Below the pieces are notes generated by a model that saw nothing but the letters and a program-made list of their open reading frames with translations, was not told the DNA's origin and made no database searches. A stretch of DNA of 64,000 nt, taken from Zanthoxylum bungeanum. Lineage: Eukaryota; Streptophyta; Magnoliopsida; Sapindales; Rutaceae. Position 1 is the first letter of the stretch; every line of letters starts with the position of its first letter. A program made the translations under genes and the position numbers. Positions 34,265 through 44,828 of this stretch are shown piece after piece. The stretch is from contig SKCR01026830.1 of assembly GCA_019454045.1 (NCBI GenBank), positions 90,341-154,340 of the forward strand, in the 5' to 3' direction.

Positions 34265-37200
34265 TAATCCTGGGTGAAAATGTCATTAAACGACTTTAAT
34301 TTTCAAATTGGGAATAAAATCTCAGGATAGTCCTGGAGACCGAGAAGTTATTTTATTTGATAGAATGACATCTCGAGCCTAAGCCCGGAGTTGAGCAAAT
34401 AGTAGAACATGATATTTGGAATATTCATGTGATGATAACTTTAGTGCTTAATCCGTTATGCTTGCCGCAAAGACTCCTTAATTTCTTAGTCAGAACTAAG
34501 GATTAGATCCTTATAGTATGATATTGAAATTGAAAGATCTTCATAGATCTATTATTAGATCTTAGAAGTACAAATTGTAATAGATAACTCTTGGAGAGTT
34601 AATGGCTATTCTCAATGAGACAAAACCAGAGTTTGCAATAGGACAAGAAGCGCAAGGCGCATCTTACTTCAACATCCAGAAGGCCAAGGCTTGGCCAAAG
34701 GCTTATGGGGTGTGGAAAAAGGGCAAAGGCAAAATCATTATAATCTTCTGGGAAGACAAAGGACATATCCCAAAATGTCTGCCTAAAACTGTGGTAAACG
34801 GGATCACTGAAGCGTGACTTCCGTATGGACAAGGCAGACATGAAGGAAGAGAAGACGGGCAAGGCTCCGACTTCAAATATGTTTGTCATAAACATGTTCG
34901 CTACTAGTATTAAAATTGGATTTTAGATATTGAGCGTGGTACATAAATATGTGCTGATGTGCAGAATCTGCTGAGAGCAGGATACTGACTTCAGATGAGA
35001 TCTATCTACGAATCAAAAACGGGACGAGAGTCGCTGTTTTAACCGTAGATACCTAAGTTTAGGAACTACCCTTCAGGTGTGTACTTAAATTAGGAAACTG
35101 TTACAATGTAACTAGTTTGACTAGAAACATTATCTCTATATCAGGGTTTAACCCGTTGCGGGTATACCTTTATATTATAGTACACTAAAGTGTTTTATTT
35201 TATAAAGATGATATTGAGATAAACACATTAGATGTGAATAACAGTATTTATATTTTGAATATAAATAAATCTCAAACGTATACCATAACAAACAAATAGC
35301 TCAAACTGATTTAATCAGTTGAGACTTATTTGTGGCATTGTTGTCTGGGACACAATTAACAAGACTCGTATATCCACACTTTTGAAGAGTTGATACTAGG
35401 ACGAATTTGATTATATTCAAATGATGTCTACGAATCTAGTTTATTAGGCAAAGTGCCTAAAGTGCCTTTTACTTGGTAAAAGTGCAAGTGCCACCGATCT
35501 GTTAGCCCTCAGTCATAGTGACGTAAGTGGGCCTATGTCTAGCTAGGCTAGAGGTGGATATGAATGTTTCGTGACCTTTACGGATGTGGCATCGCGTTAT
35601 GGTTATGTGTTTCTTTTGAAACACAAATCGGAAACTTTTAGAGTTTCGACACGAAGTAGACAAACAGATCGGCTATAGTATTAAAACCGTCACGGTTAGA
35701 CCATCATGGAAAATACTTAAGCAATAAGTTTCTCAGATACTTGAAAGAGTAAAGTATTCTTTCAATGAGGACTCCTCCCGGAACACGTCAATTTGACGGT
35801 GTGTCCGAACAGTGAAACCAAATTTTGTTGGACATGATAAGGTTAATCATGAGTTGCTCTGAGCTACCATTTCCTTCAAGGGATACGCATAAACAGTGAA
35901 AAACTTATTTCGAATAAGGTTCCATAAAAATCTGTTAGACATACTTCATATTAGATATGAACAGGAAAGAAACCGGGTTTTCTCATTCCTGTAGATTTGG
36001 GTATGCTGGTTATGTTTGGATGATACCAAACTAGAACCCAAATCGGATAAGTGCCTAAGTTGTAGGTTATCCTAGGGAAACCAAAAGTATAGTACTTATA
36101 CAACTCACAAGAGAACAGTGTAATTGTTGCTCGCCATGCGGTTTTCCTAAGAGGAATACCTATATGCAGTGGTAAGTGGGAGGAAAGTAAAACTCAATGA
36201 AAATCGGAGTAATACTATTACAGGCACCGATTCCTTACTGGAACACAAATAGTTCATCAAGGATGAAACTATACCAATAATCTTCGAATACATAAGAACC
36301 GCGATATTCGGAGAGAGTCAAAAAACAACCTGGGAGGTATGGGTTTCTGATCTCACCTCGTAAAGATGTCAATCTTATTGAGGAATAAGAACTGACTACG
36401 TATGAGGAAGTGATACAAGGTATCGACTCCCTATTATGGCAAAGTGCCATAAAGTCCGAAATGGATTCCATGTAAACCAACCAAGTTTAGACACTAGTTG
36501 TTGTACCGGAAGGCATTGTGCCTATTGGTACTATATAAGTCTTCAAGGAAGACATACATGGAAGGCAACATACCAACGTACTAAGCTGGGCTTGTAACGA
36601 AAAGGTATCTTTATCAACATTGTGTTGATTACGACGAAACCTTTTACTCGTTGCCATGGTTAAATCCATTCAGACAATGCTTGCTTATGCTGCATGTTTC
36701 ATTCATGAAATATGGCAGCTGAATGCCAAAACCGCTTTCCTTAACGGAAACCTTTTGGAGGATGTTTACAACATCCTGACGGTTTTGTCGTACTAAAATG
36801 ACCAAACAAGGTTTGCAAGTTAATTCGATCCATTTAAGGATTGAAGCAAACATTGGGTTCTTGGAACAATCGTTTTGATGTAATTATAATGGTATATGAT
36901 TTAATTCAAAACGAAAATGATTCTTGTGTATATAAGGAGGTTAGTGGGAGCGCACTGACAGTGATTGTCCTAAAAATGATGATATGTCATTTCTTGGAAA
37001 TGATATTCCCATAATACAGTCGGTGAAAGCTTGGCTTTCATGAAAATTCTTCGTAGAATTCTTGGGAGAGACAACTTTTATTCTAGGAATAAGGATCTAC
37101 TGGGATAGATCTAAAAGTTGTTGGCACTCTTCGAGAACTCGTACATTGAAATAAATGTACGCGACCTGGTGTCACATATGCTTTGAGCATATGGAGTCAC

Positions 37201-37750
37201 AATCAGGCCAATCTAAGTGATAATCACTTAATTGATGTTAAGAACATCCTTTAGTATCTTAGATGAACTAAAGATGCTTTCTTATACTATGGAGAATGAG
37301 AACTTGAAGTGACTGGGTTCACTGCTGCAAGTTTCCTAACCGATAAAAATGACTATAAGTCGTAATAAAGGTATTATATAGTTTGAATAACAGAACAGTG
37401 AGCTGGAAATCTTCCAAGCAAGATACTGTTGCCGAATAAACAACAAAAGCGGAATATTGCTGCAGCTGAGGCAGCAATAAAAGCCTTTTGGATCGATAAT
37501 AATCCTAATTAGATTAGGAGTAGTACTGTTAGCAGCTGAGCTAGACTACAACACAGGCTAAAGAATTAATGGTCTCATCAACGATCTAGATATGTACTTC
37601 AAATATTCATCTGATTCGTTCGGATCATACATCGTGGTGATGTGATGAACGAATAAACCGCATCAGATGATAACACCGTAAATTCACTGACAAAAGCATT
37701 TACTCAACAGAAGTTTGAGCGAACCGTACATAGTTCGGGTGTAGGACACT
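34265..37750 (+). pseudogene. Copia gag-pol pseudogene of C1, heavily decayed
   Basis: Short gag remnants (34270-34900) include a zinc-knuckle-like GHIPKCLPK. Integrase follows near 35510-35650 (GYECFVTFTDVASRYGYVFL, then KHKSETF). Reverse transcriptase remnants (36420-36960) include EMDSM, PEGIVPIGT and MVKSIQTMLAYAACF, and a motif-A segment WQLNAKTAFLNGN where Asn stands in place of the catalytic Asp. An RNase H remnant near 37420-37500 gives an AEYIAA-EAAKEAFWI pattern, and the C-terminus ends at the DWL-stop near 37765. Dozens of stops and several frameshifts make all parts non-functional. The order gag, integrase, RT, RNase H confirms Ty1/copia. Confidence 0.8.
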
Positions 37751-37768
37751 TGAGTGATTGGCTATAGG

Positions 37769-37781
37769 CCAAGTGGGAGAT
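37769..37781 (+). other. Polypurine tract of C1
   Basis: The sequence CCAAGTGGGAGAT lies directly before the 3' LTR start TGTTGGAC, the expected place and composition for the plus-strand primer. The reversed equivalent in C3 is at 51878-51889. Confidence 0.75.
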
Positions 37782-39768
37782 TGTTGGACAATTATGACCC
37801 ATAGCAACACTATTTGTACAGATCATTGTGTTGTTGTACAAATTAACTATGTGACAAAGGAAATTGCCCTTTTATCATTTGTAATTGGATTATCTAGATG
37901 TATAAATGATAGAAGGTCCATATGATTAGTTCCGGATTGAGATGATATGAGACAGTATCAATCCACGAAGGTTTAATCATTAAATATCCTTAGTCGGAGT
38001 ATTATCGAGATTGGATATCGATAATGCGTAGAAGACTAGTATTACACTTGTGCGCGTTGTGGGAGCATAACAGCATAGTTCTCATATATTTGGGTATAGG
38101 ATACTCATGCAAGTGTAATAGGAGGTTGTGTTTACCGATGGTATGGGAACAGCTTCGCTCTGGATAGACCCATCGGAATTCCATTGGTAGTATGACTATG
38201 TGTCTATGGAAGTCCGAATCAGGGTAGGTGTATTTGGTCTTAACCTGAGACTTGCACCGCTAATACTTGCGACAATCAATATGCTTTGGTTTTGGTCGTC
38301 CAGGGCTTTAACAGGTTTTGTGTACGCCTCTTCTGGGTATATTGAGAATCGTAGTGTATTGGGTGTGATGTCAAGACGGAAATATCACTCCAGTCATAGT
38401 GGAGACGATGATCACGTAGGATACGGAACTGGTGCTCTTATGTACTGCAGTCATCGGGATAATATGACTAGGTCATGATTATCCGATTATATAGACTAGT
38501 TAACAGAGATCTGATATGTGCTTCGTACGGGCAGACACAATTCCAGCCCCAGGCCTAGCACGTGACATCCGATGCTGGATCGCAATACGCAATACTACGT
38601 ATACTACGCCTGATATAGATCAAATATTCCTTTAAGAATATTTCTGGAGAATTGGGTAGGCACGATTGTTTTGCTAGAAGCTAACCATGTCTTGTAAATC
38701 GGTAAAAATGTAGTATTAAGTACGTATGTGTTCAGATAGTCCGACGATTATATTTACTGCCAACATATCCGGGGATCTCATGGGTCGCTTCCTGAAGATT
38801 CACCGATGACGTATGACTCACACTTTATTAATCTGGGATTAATTAGTAAAGAGAGAGAGAATTAACTGAGATTAATTACGGAGATATTTTATCTGGGATA
38901 AAATATTATTTAAAGAGAGAGAACGATTAATTTTGAATTAATCGATAAAATAATATATTCGATATATTATACGAAATTGGATTTCGACGTGGAATTAAAA
39001 TTAGATTTTAATTCGCGCAAATGAGTTAATTTAGAATTAATTCGTTAGCGACGTGAAAAGTAATTTTGCTAGGCAAAATTATTTAATTGAATTTGATTTA
39101 ATTACGTCGCAACGGTAAATTCGTTAATTCGGAATTAGCAAACCCGAGCTCGGGAGTGTTTACGGGCCCACTCGCATTTTGAATTCAAGTGCGGCCCACA
39201 TGTCACATCAAGCGTTAAATCATTAGTCATTCAAGTGATGGATGTCTTGTCACTTTGAGTGATGTGATGTTAGTCACTATTCATGAGTGATTGATGGAGG
39301 TGGTTGTGAGACTTAAATGTCATTTACCATTTTTTGAATTTGGTATATCATTTATTGATTTTAGAAATCAAACAACCACACACAAAAACTCTTCTCCTCT
39401 CTCCCTCCTACCTCTCGGCCATGGCATTTTTCCTCTCTATTTTTGGCAAATGCCGAGAACAAGATGAAGAAATAAGGGAAAGATTGCGGCAAATTTTTCC
39501 GAGTGCTAGCACACATTAGGAGTCTTACGAAGGTGATAGGGAAACCCCCCCGTGGGCATGGAATGCACCCAAGCTTTGAGCTTTGCCGAACAAATGCACA
39601 AAAAAGGAGTCAATGCCAAGAACCTTGGAGGAAAAGCTTGAAGGATTTTTGTTGTTCCTCGCATCGCAAAGCCGATCAATGTAAGTATGATTCCGCCATA
39701 CTTCTTTTGAGTATTCACACATGTTTCATTACTTGAATTGATCTTGGGACTAATCTAGAAACCCAACA
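37782..39768 (+). repeat. 3' LTR of C1 (1987 bp), reference copy of the family
   Basis: This is a full-length copy that starts TGTTGGACAATTATG and ends TAGAAACCCAACA, with terminal inverted repeats TGTTGG/CCAACA. It is used here as the reference for copies at 44829-46282 plus 48272-48732, 46283-48271, 49921-51877, 53497-55500 and 59831-60559. C0 sequence (ATACTGATGCTGAC, RNase H) resumes at 39769. Confidence 0.9.
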
Positions 39769-40228
39769 ATACTGATGCTGACTGGGAGGAGATTTAGATG
39801 AAAGAAAATCTACCTCCGGTTTTGTTTTTTGCTAAACATGGTGCCATTTCATTGAGTAGTAAGAAACAATCTTGTATAGCCTTATCCACAATGGAGGCTG
39901 AATTTGTGGCATTTTCATCACAGTACAAGAGGCTGTGTGGTTGAAAAAAGGTTCTTGGATCATTTGGGTATGTCAAATGAAGCTTCTGGTCCAGTATTAG
40001 TTAATTGTGATAGTGAAGCAGCGATAGCCTACACAAAAGACCCAAAATTCATTGTAAACGAAACATATAGATACCAAATATAACTTTGTGAAAGACATAG
40101 TTGCACGAGAAGAGGTAAACATGAAGTACATTTCTACGCAAGAAATGGTAGCAGATGCATTGACCAAACCTGTTCCTAGAGATGTCTTTGTTAGACATGT
40201 AAAAACTCAGGGATTGCGTAGATGTTAA
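39769..40228 (+). pseudogene. RNase H tail of copia element C0
   Basis: This encodes the end of the C0 polyprotein. TDADW is followed, with frameshifts, by KKQSCIALSTMEAEFVAFSS, a CDSEAAIAYTKDPK-like segment, KYISTQEMVADALTKPVPRD and a C-terminus ending GLRRC and a TAA stop. These are the DAD, ALST-EAE and ADALTK signatures of Ty1/copia RNase H and the pol C-terminus. At least two frameshifts and two stops break it (for example after DWEEI). Its N-terminal part is missing because of the C1 insertion and the accompanying deletion. Confidence 0.85.
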
Positions 40229-41247
40229 TGTGCTCACATATTATGATATGTATTTTTCCCAAATAATGTTTACTAATGTTAATACTCATTGATGTTTGTC
40301 AATGCTTACATGTTAATATGTTGATACATGTTTTAAACAAACATACTATTAGTTAGTATGAGAAGTATGTCGGACAAGTGAATGATTGGCCCTCTCACAC
40401 GGAAATCGCCTCCATTACTTTGTGTTTTAATGAGGAGAGACAAATTTTTAAGCTAATATCTGAGTAATAATTTAGAGAGCTCAAGCTTGAAAATTAAGTA
40501 ATGTCGTTGTGAGGTCATTTTCTTTGTGATATGACCTAAGGTGAATAAGTTTCTTTCACCTTACTTGTCTTAATTTCATATATGAGTTAGACATTGTGTT
40601 TGTCTGAACTATAATCTGTACGGTATTTTATGAGACATACGCTCCATGGGAAATGAGAGAATACCGTAGCACATGTTTTCATACCATGTGTACATTTGCG
40701 ACTATTGAGGGTAATACAAGTAAATATCTCAGTCTTGATGTTGTGTGAGACCCTTAAGATTATTTCAATCTCACATTGTACCCTTTAGACTCTTGTCTGC
40801 TTCTCAAAACTTAGATTTGATGATCCCTATCTTGGAGTGTTGCTGAAGGATCATGAGAGATTCGATCCGAAAGGACATCTCTGGAAAAGCGAATTGAATC
40901 AAGGTTGAGAGATTCGAGAAAGGAGAAAGATCATTATATGAGTAATATCATATTAGCTTGTATTCATTGGTCGACCAATTATGTTATTCTAAGTGATCAA
41001 ACATGACCGTGAATGCAAAATAAATATTACATCTGAAAAGAGATCGAGAGAGATTTAATGTGATAAATGATCGAGGATACTGCATACATAATCAACTATG
41101 GTTCTATCCATTTTTCGAGCAGCTATATATTCCTAACAGATGTATATGAGCTCTCGAAGTATGTTGGTCGCACGAAACAATTGCTAAATATGAATTATTT
41201 TTGTAGAGACAATAAAACTGTTGATCCCATCATGTGTGACTGGGAGA
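40229..41247 (+). other. 3' untranslated interval of C0
   Basis: One kilobase between the pol stop and the 3' LTR holds no recognisable protein. It ends in TGACTGGGAGA, a purine-rich run just before the LTR that probably served as polypurine tract. Such a long 3' interval is unusual for a compact copia element, but no extra gene can be identified in it. Confidence 0.6.
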
Positions 41248-41787
41248 TGTTGGAAATTACTAATTGTATGTTGAAATTATTAAGAGTTGTTAAATAACAA
41301 CAATTAGTAATAATTTCATGTTGGAAATTATTAAGAATTGTTGAATAACAACAATTAGTAATAATCTTGGAAATTATTAAGTAACAACAAGAGTTGTTAA
41401 TTAAATAATTAAGTAACAACAAGAGTTGTTAAATAACAACAATTAGTAAAATGTTAAATGTGGAACATATGGTACACCCATGATGGTAACATTTTTGTAA
41501 GGGTTAGAGAGTCATTATGCATCCAAATACATGTGATTACATAGTAATCAATGCATGTGATTACATAGTAACTTATCCCTCCTATAAATAAGAGCATTTG
41601 CCTATTGAGTTAAGCAATCAATTAAGTTTGATTAAGTGCATCTCTATAAGAAGAAATGTATGCAATTGTATTGTGGTTAACTTAGATTTATTTCAATTAG
41701 TTTGTAAATAAATTAGGACTAGTAATACATGTTGGTTAGATCCTAAGAGGACAATATTTAAATATATTAGGGATTACGTTCCTAACA
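41248..41787 (+). repeat. 3' LTR of C0 (540 bp)
   Basis: This is the sister of 27516-28061 with a few substitutions and small indels. It starts TGTTGGAAATTAC, ends CCTAACA and is followed by GTAGC (41788-41792). Confidence 0.85.
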
Positions 41788-41792
41788 GTAGC

Positions 41793-42750
41793 AAAATAAG
41801 AAATTTTGAATATTTCTTCTATCCTTTTTCTTAGCTTTTGTTTGCTGTTCGTTTGTATTATTTTGGTCAAACAGAATTTCTGAATATACAATTAATATAA
41901 CTGTGGAAGCCGGCATTAATTGTTCACAAATTGTTTTGTAACTACTTGAATCGAAACATTGTTATGTCGCCGGTGGCCGTGGCCATTTGGTTATGTTGTT
42001 GGAAATAGGATTGATCCAGTGCTCTAACATTAGATCAATATTTAAGGGGGGAAAATGTTAATTTTTTGTTCAATTCAATATTGAATTATTCTCATTAAAT
42101 AAGTCATGATAATTAATTCTTTGTTCAATTCAATATTGAATACTAATTCATAATTTTAAACTATTATTCGCCAAAAGTTTATGATTAAAATTTCATCAAT
42201 CAAATTCTGTCATGATGAACTGAACGTTTTCCTAAATATATTTCATGATCTAAGATTCTTCAACAAAAAGAGCATTATAGTAAGTGGTGCAATAATATAT
42301 AAACCAAAAAAGGAGAAATTATTTTAATGTTAATCTCTCAAAACTTGTTAATCAAATGCTACATAATATGACCTCAAAAAATTATGTAGAAATAACATAA
42401 GATATTTGAGCTAAACTTCCCTATCATATATGACCTACCAAATTTTTTAAAAAAAAAAAAATAAAAAAGATAAAGCCATTAACAAGTCTCCAACAATGCT
42501 AAACCCACCAAATTAATAGCATCAAAATTCCAATCTTGCACTTGTGTATCCTCTTCTTCATCGACCGAATATACACATAAAATCAAACAAATTTTCATCT
42601 CCACAAACCCTAAAATCCCCACTAAAAAAACTATAATCTCCTAGCTAGAATTTCAAAATCAAAGAAATTATTGAAAAGGTCAATAGATGGAGTAGGGATG
42701 TTATATGAGGTGGAATAAAAAAACTTGAAGGACTAGGCATGAAACTACCC
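41793..42750. other. Host sequence downstream of the VQ gene
   Basis: AT-rich sequence with no gene found. It holds two copies of a palindromic AATTCAATATTGAA segment (42072 and about 42127), an A-rich run at 42447-42469 and the 3' flank of the VQ gene. An AATAAT-like signal on the minus strand near 42670 could serve for polyadenylation. Confidence 0.5.
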
Positions 42751-43373
42751 TCAAAAATTCTTGTTACCATGAAGCACAGGACTCAAATCATGTAAGAAAC
42801 TGAACGTATTCGGATCAGACGGTGGAGAGAAAAACGCCGGCGATATCACTGGCAGAGAAGTGGGTCCCGGTGACAAGATCCCCGGAAACAAACTTGATCT
42901 TTCTATGTTATAATTATCCATTTCGAGTCCCTCAAAAAACCCACCATTACCACCACCACCAACAAACATGTTGTTATGATCTTCATTGTTAATTGAAATT
43001 TCTTGTTTCTCTCCGTCGGCGATAGCTTTGTTTTTTCAATACTCGCGTATCTGGCCGCGGGTGAAATCGCAGCCGTTGACTGATCAATATATGAATGATT
43101 GTGATGCCGTAGAAAAGAGCCAGTGAGACGTTGAACGAGGGTCATGAAGTCATTAGGGTTTGTGTGTATTACCTTAGGTGACACTGTGTAGATGATGACA
43201 GGCTGCCGCGGCGGTGCTTGATGTTGTTGGTGATGAAGCGGCTGCTGTGGTGGTGGTGCTATTGGCGGTTTCTTGATCTTGTATGAATCTTTACGGACTT
43301 TTAACGGCGCCGGCCTCGGCCCCTGAATCTCCCTTCTAGGTGATTTGCTCGCAGGAAAATCTGATGAGTCCAT
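42751..43373 (-). CDS. VQ-motif protein, MKS1-like, with a one-base frameshift
   Basis: This host gene encodes a small nuclear VQ protein that in its family binds WRKY transcription factors and is phosphorylated by MAP kinase (MKS1 with MPK4 and WRKY33 in Arabidopsis). The start at 43373 gives MDSSDFPASK, which fits the family. An in-frame Met at 43442 would add a hydrophobic stretch that I take for untranslated leader. Residues 18-36 carry GPRPAPLKVRKDSYKIKKP, 63-70 TVSPKVIH and 76-85 the VQ motif FMTLVQRLTG. Several Ser-Pro sites are candidate kinase targets. The C-terminus has SPAFFSPPSDPNTF and ends HGNKNF. The first frame runs to the A6 tract at 43031-43036 and the C-terminal half lies in another frame. 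One more A would connect them, giving about 207 residues, a normal length. There is no intron, as is usual for VQ genes. It is either a recent pseudogene or a homopolymer sequencing error. Confidence 0.9.
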
Positions 43374-43474
43374 TAAAGAAAAGTACAAGGAAAAGAGGAG
43401 GAGAAGAAGTACAAGGTGTTGGTGAAATGAAAATAAAGGCATTATTAATGTAATTTTTAAAGCTAATAATAATG

Positions 43475-43500
43475 AAATATTTAAAGGGCGAGTAAGTCAA
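43475..43500 (-). promoter_or_regulatory. TATA-like box and W-box upstream of the VQ gene
   Basis: On the minus strand CTTTAAATATTT (43475-43486) is a TATA-like sequence about 100 bp before the start codon. TTGACT (43495-43500) is a W-box, the binding core for WRKY factors. The leader between them and the ATG is pyrimidine-rich, as in many plant promoters. Confidence 0.45.
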
Positions 43501-43957
43501 TGAAATTAAAAGAGAGTAAATAATAAAATTTTAAGTATGAAAATGGTGGTGAGCGAAAATGATTTAGTAAACATTGGCTCCTTATAAAAAAAAGTGTTTA
43601 TTTTAATTTATTTAATAGAATTGATAGGAGCCGTTTCGTGATGTTATTAATGTTTGAACTTTTGTCGTTTTTAGATTTGTCATGGCTTTTGAGGAATAGT
43701 GAGGTGGGTCATGTGTGCCACGTCACTGTGATAGGTAATTACGTCATGCTTACTTGTAAATATACTAAGCAAACTTACACCTTCAGCCATAGTTTGGTTG
43801 TGTGCAATTAGTGAGGCACATAAGGTTTCCAATTATTCTCGATTTTTCTAAATGCGATAAGCTCAATTCAATATTATTTGACAGATGAAGAGTTAGGTCT
43901 TTATGAATTTTAGCCATATTTAGATCTCATTTATTATATTTCTTAAGGATTTCTAAA
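43501..43957. other. Host upstream region of the VQ gene
   Basis: This is the 5' flank of the VQ gene up to the first copia RT fragment. Apart from the paired TGACG motifs I see no other gene or repeat. Confidence 0.5.
43721..43746 (-). promoter_or_regulatory. Pair of TGACG motifs upstream of the VQ gene
   Basis: The minus strand has TGACG at 43746-43742 (in ATGACGTAATT) and at 43725-43721 (in AGTGACGTGGC), 16 bp apart. Paired TGACG sites resemble as-1 elements bound by TGA bZIP factors in salicylate-responsive plant promoters. The second also contains an ACGTGGC ABRE/G-box-like core. They lie about 350 bp upstream of the start codon. Confidence 0.4.
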
Positions 43958-44828
43958 CATAATAAGCTTGAGAAAATATATATCTCTCTGAAGCTCTGGA
44001 ATTTTAATCCCTAGAATTACATCAGTCACTCCTAAATTTTTCATGTCAAATTGGCTATCAAAGTTTTCTCACTAGACTGAATCATATAATAATTACTACA
44101 AATTATCACATATCATTTATATAGAGATACACAATGACATATTTTTTTTGAGTTAATTTAGTATACACACACTTATCACATTCATTGATTTTGAATCCAC
44201 TTGATAACATCTGTTTGTCAAATTTCTCATGCCATTATTTAGGTGCTTATTTTACCGTATAAGGATTTTACAAGTTTCCACACCTTATTTTCTTGTACAT
44301 AAATATTGAAACCTTCAGGTTGTTGCATGTAAATTTCCTCATCCAATTCACAATTTAAGTATATATAATTTGAATATAATAGAACATATAGCTGAGAAAA
44401 TTATATCCCTTTAAAGCTCTGAAAATTGTAATTCTTAATTACATCACAGCCACTCTTAAATTTTTAATGTCGAATTTGCTACCAAAGTTTTTCTTGGTAG
44501 ACTGAACCATCTCATGATTACTACCAATTATCAGCCGATCCTTTATATAGAGACACACAATGACATATCCTTTTTGAGTTAATTTAGTGTACACACTTAT
44601 CACTTTCATTGATTTTGAATCCACTTGATAACATCTGTTTGTGAAATTTCTCATGCTATTGTTTAGTGCTTGTTTTAACTCGTATAAGGATTTTACAAGT
44701 TTCCACACATTGTTTTATTCTCCAGGAACATTGAAACCTTCTGGTTTTTGCCTGTAAATTTGCTAATCCATTCACCATTTAAAAATACATTCTCAACATA
44801 ATAAGCTTGAGAAAATATGTATCCCTAA
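43958..44828 (-). pseudogene. Tandem copia reverse-transcriptase fragments
   Basis: A unit of about 420 bp occurs twice in full (about 43958-44380 and 44381-44795), and the start of a third (44796-44828) is cut by the LTR of C2. The marker GAGAAAAT lies at 43971, 44393 and 44810. On the minus strand unit 2 reads MWKLVKSLYELKQALNNSM, followed by a decayed segment, then KGYVIVCLYIKDRLIIGSN and SKFDIKNL. This is the copia RT region around the YVDD box, with YIKD in place of YVDD. Unit 1 is a more decayed copy. Only this small RT piece is present, so it appears to be an old fragment amplified in tandem. Confidence 0.75.

Larger units (their letters stand above)
30604..39768 (+). mobile_element. 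Ty1/copia element C1, nested in C0
   Basis: C1 has a truncated 5' LTR (30604-31900), a primer site, a long leader, a decayed gag-pol and a full 3' LTR (37782-39768). It lies between C0's gag and C0's RNase H. The left end begins in mid-LTR, so the first 0.68 kb of the LTR, its left target duplication and the adjoining C0 pol were deleted together. Other members of this family make up most of 44829-60559. Confidence 0.85.
27516..41787 (+). mobile_element. Ty1/copia element C0 with C1 nested inside
   Basis: The two LTRs (27516-28061 and 41248-41787) are nearly identical and start TGTTGGAAATTAC. The left flank is GTAAC and the right flank GTAGC, a 5-bp target duplication with one change. Primer site, gag pseudogene, RNase H tail and a purine run occur in the right order on the plus strand. 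The stretch from the gag zinc-knuckle region to RNase H has been lost, and the interval is occupied by element C1 (30604-39768). Confidence 0.85.

Noticed and set aside
30604..39768. Segmental duplication of a genomic block, suggested by long similarity to 44829-60559
   Set aside because: The similarity stops exactly at element boundaries (LTR termini, primer sites). It reflects separate insertions of one family, two of them with their own 5-bp duplications.
43374..43442. A longer VQ protein starting at an upstream in-frame Met (MPLFSFHQHL), which would give a signal-peptide-like N-terminus
   Set aside because: VQ proteins of this type are nuclear and begin near the MDSSDF-like sequence. The extension is a pyrimidine-rich untranslated leader that happens to be open.
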